Shown in pieces: positions 6,278 through 13,089 of a DNA stretch of 13,900 nt. The translations under genes and the position numbers were made by a program. The notes under the pieces were generated by a model, which did not search any database, had not been told where the DNA came from, and saw only the letters and a list, made by a program, of their open reading frames with translations. Each line of letters begins with the position of its first letter. Position 1 is the first letter of the stretch. The stretch covers positions 1-13,900 of the forward strand of contig JAFPVN010000094.1 in assembly GCA_017395275.1 (NCBI GenBank). Reading direction: 5' to 3'. The stretch comes from Candidatus Methanomethylophilaceae archaeon (GTDB lineage: Archaea > Thermoplasmatota > Thermoplasmata > Methanomassiliicoccales > Methanomethylophilaceae).

Positions 6278-7606
6278 ATGAAGTACATCGACCGCACCCT
6301 CTATCTCGACCGTATGAAGCCGTTCATGTCGAACGGCAACGTCAAGATCGTCACCGGCATAAGAAGGTCCGGTAAATCCACCCTGTTGAAGGAACTGAAC
6401 GGGATCCTCGACAAGAAGATCCTGCACATCGATATGGAACTCTGGGACAATCAGAAGTACAGGGATCCCGAGACGGCATACAGGTACATACGCGAATCGA
6501 TCGACAGCGGTACCGAAGCCGTGATAATAGACGAAGTACAGGACATCGACCGCTGGTACGAGATCGTCAGATCGCTGGTCGCGGAGGGGGAGTGCGACCT
6601 GTACATATCCGGATCCAACTCCAAGCTCCTCTCCGGGGAGTTCGCGAGCGTTCTCACCGGCAGGTACAACCGTTTCTTCATGTTCACCCTCACGTACTCC
6701 GAATGCCTGGAATTCTCCAGGGAATACCTTGACGGAGAGACCGGCACATTGTCCAGATTCATGCGCGTCGGGGGATTCCCTTCGGTATGGAGGAACCGTT
6801 ACGGCGAATCGGATGCAATCCTGGAGGTCAGCGACATACTGAACTCAATATTAATGCGCGATATAATCGCCCGCTACAACGTAAGGAGACCGGACCTCCT
6901 GCACAGGATCTTCCGTTTCTTCTGCGACAACATCGGACACAGGACCTCCGTCAACAACATCTACAACACGCTGCTGAGCGAGGACAGGAAACTGGCCAAG
7001 GATCTGGTGTACGAATACGTCAGCCATCTGGAATCGGCCTGCCTGATATACAAGGCGGAGACCTACGACGTCAAGGGAAAGGAGATCCTGAAATCCGCCT
7101 ACAAGTACTATCTTGCGGATATCGGGCTGAAGAACGCGGTATGCGGATACAGACCAGAGGACATCGAAGGGTACGTCGAGAACATCGTGTATCTGGAGAT
7201 GAAGGCCAGAGGATACGAGGTATGGATGGGCGATTACGCCGGGAAGGAGGTGGACTTCGTCTGCAAGAAGGGAGATGAGTTCGTCTACATCCAGGCGACC
7301 ACCAGGCTCGCGGATGAGGACGTGGTGAAGAGGGAGTTCGGGAACCTGAAGGAGATACGGGACAACCACAGCAAATACGTCGTCGCGTTGGAGAGGTCCC
7401 CGCTGGATTCCGATATGGATGGGATAAGGTTCGTCCTCATGGAGGATTTCCTCCTGGGAAGGTACCGATTACCGCCCGAACCTACCGTATCGCGGGGGTC
7501 CGTCCGCGGTGCCCGAGGGACGCACCTGTTACCCTTAAATCTTGGGAAATTATTTCACGCTCATGGAAGGCCAAAGGGAGCATTGGAACGACGTCTATTC
7601 CAATAA
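6278..7606 (+). CDS. AAA ATPase of the AAA_14/DUF4143 family, with an unusual C-terminal tail
   Basis: This 442-residue protein has an N-terminal P-loop ATPase: Walker A GIRRSGKST at 27-35, Walker B VIIDEVQDI at 82-90, and ISGSNSKLL near 110-118. A DUF4143 part follows from ~180, with YYLADIGLKNAV near 277-288. It ends in a nuclease-like strand pattern, ENIVYLEMKARGYEVWMG then KEVDFV and EFVYIQATT (~301-342), recalling the PD-(D/E)xK fold. Members are common in multiple copies in bacteria and archaea and their job is unsettled, with links to mobile or defence genes proposed. Homology should end near FLLGR (~394). The remaining ~48 residues look unstructured and run 44 bases into the methyltransferase gene. 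The stop is TAA. Confidence 0.88.
   Translation: MKYIDRTLYLDRMKPFMSNGNVKIVTGIRRSGKSTLLKELNGILDKKILHIDMELWDNQKYRDPETAYRYIRESIDSGTEAVIIDEVQDIDRWYEIVRSLVAEGECDLYISGSNSKLLSGEFASVLTGRYNRFFMFTLTYSECLEFSREYLDGETGTLSRFMRVGGFPSVWRNRYGESDAILEVSDILNSILMRDIIARYNVRRPDLLHRIFRFFCDNIGHRTSVNNIYNTLLSEDRKLAKDLVYEYVSHLESACLIYKAETYDVKGKEILKSAYKYYLADIGLKNAVCGYRPEDIEGYVENIVYLEMKARGYEVWMGDYAGKEVDFVCKKGDEFVYIQATTRLADEDVVKREFGNLKEIRDNHSKYVVALERSPLDSDMDGIRFVLMEDFLLGRYRLPPEPTVSRGSVRGARGTHLLPLNLGKLFHAHGRPKGALERRLFQ
7534..7543 (+). promoter_or_regulatory. Probable TATA box of the methyltransferase gene, inside the ATPase 3' end
   Basis: CTTAAATCTT lies 20-29 bases before the methyltransferase ATG at 7563, in otherwise GC-rich DNA, with no ribosome binding site following. 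This fits a leaderless transcript and explains why an in-frame TTG at 7542 is an unlikely start. The box falls within the C-terminal extension codons of the ATPase gene. Confidence 0.5.
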
Positions 7607-8180
7607 CGAATCCTACTTCGGCACCGAGATGAGCCCCTTCGGGAAGATGTCCCTGGAGTTCCTCAAAGGGAAGGATGTGAAGGATGTCCTGGAGCTCGGA
7701 CCCGGACAGGGAAGGGACAGCCTCGGATTCGTGATGAACGGTTACAATCTCACCGGCCTCGACTGCAGCAACGTGGCCTGCGGGATACTCAAGGAGAGGA
7801 TCCCCGGCATGAAGGTCAGGCTGGGGGACGTGAGGGACGGCATAGACTTCCCTCCGGAGTCCTTCGATGCCTGCTACGCCCACATGGTCCTGATCATGGA
7901 CATGACCCCTGGCGACATCCGCAGGACGCTCAAGAGCGCCTGCAAGGTGCTCAGGCCCGGCGGGTATCTGCTGTTCTCGGTGAGGAACACCGACGACCCC
8001 GGATTCGGGAAGGGCGTGAACACCCATCACAACGTGTGGGAGAACGAGCAGGGATTCGCGGTCAACTACTTCACCGAGGAGGAGATAAGGTCATACCTGA
8101 CAGAGTTCGAGATCCTCGATGTGAAGAGATTCACCGAGGGGCCGAAGAACCTGTTCGGGATCTTCCTGAGGAAGAAGTGA
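7563..8180 (+). CDS. Class I SAM-dependent methyltransferase, substrate unknown
   Basis: This 205-residue cytoplasmic protein has the Rossmann-like methyltransferase fold. Motif I is VLELGPGQGRDSLGF (42-56), which binds S-adenosylmethionine. An acidic strand end follows in LTGLDCSNVACGIL, then RLGDVRDGIDFPPESFDACYAH with the motif II/III pattern, and LKSACKVLRPGGYLLFSVRN. The start MEGQREHWNDVYS and the FTEEEIRSYL...FEILDVKRF end recall the Methyltransf_11/25 and TehB-like small-molecule enzymes, but the acceptor cannot be named. I choose ATG 7563 rather than TTG 7542, because a TATA-like box sits 20-29 bases upstream and homology begins at this methionine. It converges with the ArsR-like gene with a three-base gap. 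The stop is TGA. Confidence 0.85.
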   Translation: MEGQREHWNDVYSNNESYFGTEMSPFGKMSLEFLKGKDVKDVLELGPGQGRDSLGFVMNGYNLTGLDCSNVACGILKERIPGMKVRLGDVRDGIDFPPESFDACYAHMVLIMDMTPGDIRRTLKSACKVLRPGGYLLFSVRNTDDPGFGKGVNTHHNVWENEQGFAVNYFTEEEIRSYLTEFEILDVKRFTEGPKNLFGIFLRKK

Positions 8181-8183
8181 ATA

Positions 8184-8519
8184 TCACTCTTTTATGAGCC
8201 CTTCGATGAAATGAGCCAGATCCCTGAATCTCGAATCGTTCAGGAAGTACACGTGGTCGTTCCCGTCCCTGCGTGACGAGATCAGCCCTGCATCCTTGAG
8301 CTTGCGGATAGCGGCGTTCACGCGCTTCTCCTCCATGCCGAAGAGACCGTCAGTGAAGGGCGATCTGGCCTCCTGCTTTGACAGTCCCCTGACCAATGTG
8401 AGCACGTCCTTGTCCGCCAGTGCGGATATCATGTCGTACTCTGGATCGTCGGAGATGTCCATCAGTCCCCTGTGGGTGAGACAGACGTGCTTGCTGGGCC
8501 TGCTCTGCTGCTCTTCCAT
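8184..8519 (-). CDS. ArsR-like winged-helix transcriptional regulator
   Basis: This protein has 111 residues from the chosen ATG. A winged helix-turn-helix covers ~25-100: DPEYDMISALADKDVLTLVRGL forms the first helices, VNAAIRKLKDAGLISSRRDGNDHVYFLND the recognition helix and wing, and the C-terminal helix DLAHFIEGLIKE may dimerise. The segment KQEARSPFTDGLFGMEEKR is the turn before recognition. Its one cysteine (Cys13, in VCLTH) does not form a metal-binding pair, so metal sensing is not supported. A GTG at 8534 would add five residues but lies only ~7 bases from the TATA box, whereas ATG 8519 is 22-30 bases away. An inverted GTGA/TCAC touches the start and may be its own operator. Target genes are unknown. 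The stop is TGA. Confidence 0.8.
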   Translation of the reverse strand: MEEQQSRPSKHVCLTHRGLMDISDDPEYDMISALADKDVLTLVRGLSKQEARSPFTDGLFGMEEKRVNAAIRKLKDAGLISSRRDGNDHVYFLNDSRFRDLAHFIEGLIKE

Positions 8520-8520
8520 G

Positions 8521-8549
8521 GTGACCGGAATCACATTTAGATATAAAAA
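8521..8549 (-). promoter_or_regulatory. Promoter and possible autoregulatory operator of the ArsR-like gene
   Basis: On the minus strand CTTTTTATA (8549-8541) is a good TATA box 22-30 bases before ATG 8519. Between it and the ATG lies GTGATTCCGGTCAC (8534-8521), with inverted GTGA and TCAC arms around six bases. It covers the expected transcription start of a leaderless mRNA, a typical place for a repressor. The arms are short, so chance is possible. Confidence 0.45.
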
Positions 8550-8560
8550 GTAGGGAATGG

Positions 8561-8582
8561 CGGGGCATCCGGGGATGCCCCG
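8561..8582 (-). terminator. Hairpin terminator after the MMPL-family gene
   Basis: Nine bases after the transporter stop (minus strand) lies a perfect 9-bp inverted repeat, CGGGGCATC and GATGCCCCG, with a four-base loop. Reading on the minus strand it is followed by CATTCCCTACTTTTTA, ending in a T run. This is a convincing intrinsic-type terminator and resembles the hairpin after rubrerythrin. The T run is also the TATA region of the ArsR-like gene. Confidence 0.75.
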
Positions 8583-8591
8583 TTCTGGGTT

Positions 8592-11270
8592 TCACTCCTG
8601 TTCCGGAGCCTCCTTGGCGACCTGCTTCTGCCTCTTCTGGAGGAAGGCCGGGCCCTTCCAGCTGGCCTCTCCGAGGATGTGCATCAGCGAGGGCACCACG
8701 TAGGTGACCATGAACAGTCCGTCGATGATGATACCGACACCGAGCGCGAATCCGAACTCCTGCAGCATGGAGGAGTTCGCGACCAGCAGCGAAAGGAAGG
8801 TGCCTCCCATGATCAGCGCGCAGAGGGTGATGGTGGAACCTGCGTTCCTCACGGCCATCTCCACGGCCTCGTGGTTGGTGTATCCCTTCAGCTTGTACTC
8901 CCTGACCCTGGTGGTGAGGAAGATATCATAGTCCATTCCGAGACCGAGCAGGACGACGAACAGCACGATGGGGACGATCCAGCAGACGGGGACGCTCATC
9001 AGCTGCCCGAAGACCACGTGGGTCAGGGCGATGGTCCAGATGACGCTCATCAGGATGTTTACCACCGCACGGATTGGGGTGAGGTAGCACTTGAGGATCA
9101 GGAACAGCAGGATCACTAGCAGTATGACCACGACTACCTCGATGACTTTGAACTCGGCGGTGACCGTTTCGGAGATGTCGTCCATGGATGCGGATTTACC
9201 GGTGATATACGACTCCTTGTACACGGAGGACATCTGCTTGTCGTATCCGTCGGTACCGTGGAAATCGTCGCGGAGGTCCCCGATGAGGGACATGGTGTTG
9301 TCCGACATGGGCTTCTCAGTGGTGATTATCATCATGCTGGCATATTTGCCTGTGGTTGTGGTGGAGGTGGCTCCGACGTAGGTGGACGATCCTGCGAGCA
9401 CGGCCGAATCCGCCTTGTCGACGTTGATCAGACCGGTGCTGACGTTGAGCACTCCGTCGATGAGATTCATGACCTTCAAACCACTGAAGTTGTCAGTGGG
9501 CAATGCTGTCCAAGTGGTTCCGCCGGAGCATACGGTGAGTATGGCGCCGACTCCCTCCTGCACCGAGGAGGAGAGACTTCCGAGCTTGGAGTAGATGGCT
9601 TTGTTCACGCCGTCGACGACCGCAGGCATTCCCATGAGCGTGGCGATCGTGGTCTGTATCTGTTCGGGAGTGGGTTCGGGCACGCCGTGGTCTATGAGAT
9701 AGGCGATCGCGGCCTGCTTCATACCGTTCATGAACAGACAGTACCATGACGTCAGCGAGCTGGAAGCTGCGACGATGTCGCTGTGCTTCTCGGTGATACC
9801 GTTGCTCATCGCCATCAACGATGGGATGTATCCGTTGGGGGTTGCGCCGCTGATGTTCAATGCGGCATCGGTCCACACCACATACGGGACGCCGGTTGGA
9901 GTTGCGCCCATCATGGCGATGGCGGGTTCGTTGAGCTCCATGACCACATACGTGGGCATGAGCGTTCCCCCGTAGGTCTCCTTCATCATGGCGTTGAGAC
10001 CGTCCTTGCTCTCGCTCTCGGGCTCGATGCTGATCATGTCGAACGAGTTGCTGGTGGTGGCGTAGACGTAGTACGTCGGGACGCAGATCACCAGTGCGAC
10101 GACGACGATCGGCACGGCGTACTTGCGGGTGAACCTGGCGACGAAGTCGAAGTATCCCCTGGAGATGTAGCAGAGCTTGGCGTAGAATCCCTTGGCCTCC
10201 CCCTTCTCGATGGCCTGGTAGGTCTCGACCTTGGTGGGCCAGAAGATCTTCCCTCCGATGAGGTTGAGCACCGAGGGGATGAGGGTGAGTGCGACGACCA
10301 ACGTCAGAACTATTCCGCATGCGAGGACGATGCCCATGGTCCTGACCATGGTGAAGTTGCATATGGCGAGGGCGCCGAATCCGATGATGACCGCAAGTCC
10401 GGATGTGAACACGGACTCGCCTGCCCACTCGATCGAGGTCCTGAGGGCGGAATCGTGGTCCGCTCCCTTCTTCAGCTCCTCTCTGTACCTGGTGACGATG
10501 AAGATGGCGTAATCGCATCCGGCTCCCAGCATGGTGACCAGGACCAGGGTCTGCGTGAGGTAGTAGATACCCATCATGTGTCCCAGGAGGTAGATCGCCA
10601 GCAGCGAGATCCCGTACGCCACTCCCACCCCGACAGGGGGGACGGCTGCCGTGCAGAGTGCATAGAAGAAAAGACCCAGCAGGAGCAGGATGAGCAGGAT
10701 GCTTATGGAATCGACCTTGGCCACGTCCGCGGAGGAGGATGCCATCGTGTCGTATGTGAGGGCGTCGTTACCGGTCACGTACGTGCTGTAATCGAATCCG
10801 AGCTCGGCCTTGGAGTCGGAGAGTACGGACCTTATCTCGCCGGTCTTGTTGAGGATGTCGTAACCCTCCTCGGGGGACGTGATTGCGGCGAGGAGCACGC
10901 CGGTGGTGTGTCCCTCCTTTGAGTATGTGCCCACGACGGTGGCGGAGAGCTTGGAATCGTACTTCTCCGTCAGCTTGCCGCTGAGGTTGTTGATCAGGAT
11001 GTATGCGTTCTCCTTGTTGAGCGTAGCATCCGCGGTATCGTATTCGACGACGACGATCTCGGACATGTTGATCGAATTGACGTAGTAATCGTCCATGATC
11101 TTCTGGCCGGTACCTGATTCGGAATCGTTGCCTACCATGGCCGTCAGATCGTATTCCATGACCTCGCCGGACTTGATGCCCTGCGGAAGTGCGCAGATGA
11201 GAACCAATATCCAAAGCACGATGATGGCCTTGGAGTGCTTCATGATGAAATCTGCGAGTTTCTCGAACAT
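8592..11270 (-). CDS. MMPL/RND-superfamily membrane transporter
   Basis: This 892-residue inner-membrane protein has the duplicated RND layout. TM1 is at ~14-30, an outer domain at ~31-185, and five helices follow at ~187-340. TM7 is near 385-405, a second outer domain at ~406-700, and five more helices at ~700-870. Each half carries the MMPL signature Gly-x-x-x-Asp-Tyr-x-x-Phe: GAGCDYAIF with Asp253 and GLGMDYDIF with Asp780, each followed by an Arg-rich VTRYREELKKG or TTRVREYKLKG loop. In MmpL3 the matching Asp-Tyr pairs relay protons. It probably exports a lipid, drug or other amphiphile. GGTGA four bases before ATG 11270 supports the start. The TetR gene is divergent and an 18-bp palindrome flanks the promoter, so it is likely repressed until a ligand appears. 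The stop is TGA. Confidence 0.93.
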   Translation of the reverse strand: MFEKLADFIMKHSKAIIVLWILVLICALPQGIKSGEVMEYDLTAMVGNDSESGTGQKIMDDYYVNSINMSEIVVVEYDTADATLNKENAYILINNLSGKLTEKYDSKLSATVVGTYSKEGHTTGVLLAAITSPEEGYDILNKTGEIRSVLSDSKAELGFDYSTYVTGNDALTYDTMASSSADVAKVDSISILLILLLLGLFFYALCTAAVPPVGVGVAYGISLLAIYLLGHMMGIYYLTQTLVLVTMLGAGCDYAIFIVTRYREELKKGADHDSALRTSIEWAGESVFTSGLAVIIGFGALAICNFTMVRTMGIVLACGIVLTLVVALTLIPSVLNLIGGKIFWPTKVETYQAIEKGEAKGFYAKLCYISRGYFDFVARFTRKYAVPIVVVALVICVPTYYVYATTSNSFDMISIEPESESKDGLNAMMKETYGGTLMPTYVVMELNEPAIAMMGATPTGVPYVVWTDAALNISGATPNGYIPSLMAMSNGITEKHSDIVAASSSLTSWYCLFMNGMKQAAIAYLIDHGVPEPTPEQIQTTIATLMGMPAVVDGVNKAIYSKLGSLSSSVQEGVGAILTVCSGGTTWTALPTDNFSGLKVMNLIDGVLNVSTGLINVDKADSAVLAGSSTYVGATSTTTTGKYASMMIITTEKPMSDNTMSLIGDLRDDFHGTDGYDKQMSSVYKESYITGKSASMDDISETVTAEFKVIEVVVVILLVILLFLILKCYLTPIRAVVNILMSVIWTIALTHVVFGQLMSVPVCWIVPIVLFVVLLGLGMDYDIFLTTRVREYKLKGYTNHEAVEMAVRNAGSTITLCALIMGGTFLSLLVANSSMLQEFGFALGVGIIIDGLFMVTYVVPSLMHILGEASWKGPAFLQKRQKQVAKEAPEQE

Positions 11271-11300
11271 ATGTTCACCTATTCGGACGCTAGAGAAACG

Positions 11301-11331
11301 GCATATTTAACGGTTTTGAACATGCTCAAAA
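11301..11331 (-). promoter_or_regulatory. MMPL gene promoter with near-perfect 18-bp palindrome
   Basis: On the minus strand TTAAATAT (11311-11304) is the likely TATA box, 34-41 bases before the ATG, with GGTGA closer to the ATG as ribosome binding site. Directly upstream of the box lies TTTTGAACATGCTCAAAA (plus strand, 11314-11331). It reads the same on both strands except for one symmetric base pair. Its place against the TATA box would let a dimeric repressor block TBP/TFB binding. The GAACATG core recurs before the MarR gene. Confidence 0.65.
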
Positions 11332-11354
11332 TTTTACCCCTAACAGGATTCGCG

Positions 11355-11410
11355 GAACGTTCGAGGTATTTAAATACAAAAAGGATTATCAGTAAACAAT
11401 AGTAAAAACA
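11355..11410 (+). promoter_or_regulatory. TetR gene promoter with palindromes and a 10-bp tandem repeat
   Basis: Three structures lie in order. GAACGTTC at 11355-11362 is a perfect palindrome. GTATTTAAATAC at 11366-11377 is a perfect 12-bp palindrome that contains the TATA box. Then AGTAAACAAT (11391-11400) and AGTAAAAACA (11401-11410) form an imperfect tandem repeat one helical turn apart, at about the expected transcription start. The leader to ATG 11436 would be ~35-40 bases. The first palindrome and the tandem repeat are candidate operators for the TetR or MarR protein. Confidence 0.55.
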
Positions 11411-11435
11411 TTGATTACGCTCCAACGCAATCAGG

Positions 11436-12122
11436 ATGCAGAAGGTATCGGAGATGGTGAGGAACTACGTATCGAGCGCCGAGAAGAGGCGCGAGGAATC
11501 CCGCAGGATCATCCTCGATTCCGCGATGGATCTGTTCTTCACCAAGGGATACGAGAAGACCACCACCCGCGACATCATCATGAAGGCTGGGATCCTGAAC
11601 GGCAGCCTATACAACCGCTTCAGGAACAAGGAGGACATCCTCTACAGCATAGTCGAGGAGGCTCTCCGCGATGCGCTGGGTCAATTGACCGAGCTGCTCG
11701 AGAAGGAGAAGAACCCCATAGTGATAATGAACCTCCCGATAGCCGTGGAGGTGTACATCTCCAGCCGCAACAGGAACGTCGCCGAGCTGATATACGAGGT
11801 CCACAGGTCATGGGACAACCTCAACGAGTACGTGAAGATGTGCATGGACTGGGCCAACGAGCATCTCGAGAGGTACGGTATGTCGGTGGGCGACGACCCC
11901 AACGCCGGGATAAAGATGATCGCCCTGCTGGGAGCGGTGGGGAACATCGCCGGGCACTACGCCAACGGCGGGGAGACCGATTACAGGGAGGTGCTGACGC
12001 ACCTGCTTGGGGTGTCTTGCGCCATGTTCAACACCCCTGTGCTGGACGTGAAGAAACTCGTGGAAAGGATATGCGACATCCTGGAGGAGGACGAGATCGT
12101 CCTCCTGGGACGCGCCTTATGA
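11436..12122 (+). CDS. TetR-family transcriptional regulator
   Basis: This 228-residue protein begins with a short basic arm and then the TetR DNA-binding domain (~20-75). EESRRIILDSAMDLFFTKGYEKTTTRDIIMKAGILNGSLYNRFRNKEDILYSIVEEAL matches the family consensus closely, including the Ala-Gly-Ile, Gly-x-x-Tyr and Phe-x-x-Lys-Glu-x-Leu turn. The C-terminal ~150 residues are helical and should bind a ligand and dimerise; its sequence does not reveal the ligand. The gene is divergent from the MMPL transporter, the usual arrangement for a local repressor of an exporter. A second in-frame ATG at 11454 is possible; neither has a strong ribosome binding site. The 3' end overlaps the converging MarR gene by six bases. 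The stop is TGA. Confidence 0.93.
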   Translation: MQKVSEMVRNYVSSAEKRREESRRIILDSAMDLFFTKGYEKTTTRDIIMKAGILNGSLYNRFRNKEDILYSIVEEALRDALGQLTELLEKEKNPIVIMNLPIAVEVYISSRNRNVAELIYEVHRSWDNLNEYVKMCMDWANEHLERYGMSVGDDPNAGIKMIALLGAVGNIAGHYANGGETDYREVLTHLLGVSCAMFNTPVLDVKKLVERICDILEEDEIVLLGRAL

Positions 12123-12593
12123 CTGCTTGGCCTCTTCCAGGATCTCGTTGAGACGCTTGTTGAGCCTGACGAAGGCCTCGTCCAAGAACTTCATCTCCTC
12201 CTCGGAGAAGTCCCTGAAGATCTCCTCGCTGACCAGCTTCTTGTACTCCGTGGTACGGGAGACGGCCTTATTGCCGAGTTCGGTGAGGTGGAGGGAACTG
12301 CTCCTGCCGGATGCCGAATCGACGACGAAACCCGCGTCCAGGAGTTCGCGTACGACGACGGATATGCGTGACTTGTCGAAAGGAATGACATTCCTTATGC
12401 TCTTCTGATCTATGCCGTCGTTGGCATAGATGACGCGGAGCACCGAGAGGTGGTAGGACTTGAGTCCCAGATCCGCGAACAGCCTGTCACCGATGACACC
12501 CAATGTAGCGGTCATCTTCTTCGGAAAGTAGAGTGTATCCGCTTCAATCTGCGTGAAACCGTAATCCTGTTGCATTGACGGGGGGTATAACAT
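12117..12593 (-). CDS. MarR-family transcriptional regulator
   Basis: This 158-residue protein has the MarR winged-helix layout. The helix GVIGDRLFADLGLKSYHLSVLRVIYAN leads into the DNA-binding part GIDQKSIRNVIPFDKSRISVVVRELLDAGFVVDSASGRSSSLHLTELG (~60-108), with the wing at SASGRSSSLHLT and the Leu-Thr-x-x-Gly that ends it. A long C-terminal helix, EEEMKFLDEAFVRLNKRLNEIL, would form the dimer. MarR proteins usually repress exporter genes and themselves until a small molecule binds. AGGTGAG precedes ATG 12593 closely; ATG 12575 would fit a leaderless mRNA from the TATA-like box and cannot be excluded. It overlaps the TetR gene end by six bases. Nested palindromes upstream include the GAACATG core seen at the MMPL promoter. 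The stop is TAA. Confidence 0.92.
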   Translation of the reverse strand: MLYPPSMQQDYGFTQIEADTLYFPKKMTATLGVIGDRLFADLGLKSYHLSVLRVIYANDGIDQKSIRNVIPFDKSRISVVVRELLDAGFVVDSASGRSSSLHLTELGNKAVSRTTEYKKLVSEEIFRDFSEEEMKFLDEAFVRLNKRLNEILEEAKQS

Positions 12594-12601
12594 ATCTCAC
12601 C

Positions 12602-12637
12602 TTATAATATTCGGTTAACATGTTCGTACGAACGTTC
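12602..12637 (-). promoter_or_regulatory. MarR gene promoter with three overlapping palindromes
   Basis: A TATA-like ATATTATAA lies at 12610-12602 on the minus strand. Upstream of it three perfect palindromes overlap: AACATGTT (12617-12624), GTTCGTACGAAC (12622-12633) and GAACGTTC (12630-12637). Together they form two dyads offset by about one helical turn, consistent with two regulator dimers side by side. GAACGTTC is also before the TetR TATA box, and GAACATG is in the MMPL operator. Autoregulation by the MarR protein is the simplest reading. Confidence 0.6.
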
Positions 12638-12696
12638 AAAAAATCGGAACAGACCGCCATAACAGTTAAAGGAATGTAAACAGAATCATATGATGA

Positions 12697-13089
12697 ATGC
12701 TGACAACGGTGCTGTTCGTACATCTGACCCGGATAGGGATCGTCACCTGGAACTCCGACGACATATCCGACGCGTCGAACATCTCGTCGAGGACGAGCGT
12801 CCGCAGGAACGTGAGGATGTACTACAACGATTTCTCCGAAAGATATACCGTCGATACGGGATTCTCCATATTCGAGACGGATGCCGTGGCCATAACGGAC
12901 AGGTGGGTGTACGAGCTTGAGGACACGGTATTCCTGCCGGAGTTCGAGGTGGAGATATACGGTCCCGCCACGAGACTGAAGGTGGAGCAGGATTCCGATA
13001 GACTGGGATTGTATCACCTTTCGGATGCCCAGAAGGAGCTCATGGTTAAGATGAGGGGTCAGAGGGTCCCGTTCCGTCCCTCGGCCTGA
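12697..13089 (+). CDS. Hypothetical 130-residue soluble protein, family not recognised
   Basis: I do not recognise this protein. The frame reads as real coding DNA: third positions are mostly G or C, and codons such as AGG, ATA and GGA are used as in neighbouring genes. It has no membrane segment or signal peptide. The first ~15 residues are hydrophobic (MLTTVLFVHLTRIGIVTW), followed by a Ser/Asp-rich stretch, alternating beta-like segments (TGFSIFETDAVAITDRWVYEL, EFEVEIYGPATRLKVEQ) and a basic tail. Cysteine is absent. A TATA-like GTTAAAGG lies ~30 bases upstream, giving a short leader or none. It is divergent from the MarR gene and may share that control region. Its last 44 bases overlap the converging dus gene. 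The stop is TGA. Confidence 0.7.
   Translation: MLTTVLFVHLTRIGIVTWNSDDISDASNISSRTSVRRNVRMYYNDFSERYTVDTGFSIFETDAVAITDRWVYELEDTVFLPEFEVEIYGPATRLKVEQDSDRLGLYHLSDAQKELMVKMRGQRVPFRPSA

Noticed and set aside
7542..7544. TTG start for the methyltransferase
   Set aside because: It overlaps the presumed TATA box; ATG 7563 is correctly spaced and begins the homologous region.
7460..7560. Frameshift as cause of the ATPase C-terminal tail
   Set aside because: I read the other two frames after FLLGR and found no early stop or family-like ending, so a lost stop or natural extension is at least as likely.
8532..8534. GTG start for the ArsR-like gene
   Set aside because: It lies only ~7 bases after the TATA box, too close for a transcript to include it; ATG 8519 fits.
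9258..10922. Plus-strand frames of 163 and 379 residues, and a minus-strand frame of 341 residues, over the MMPL gene
   Set aside because: Their translations are rich in Arg, His, Gly and Asp without domain motifs; the MMPL frame explains the DNA fully with both Asp-Tyr signatures.
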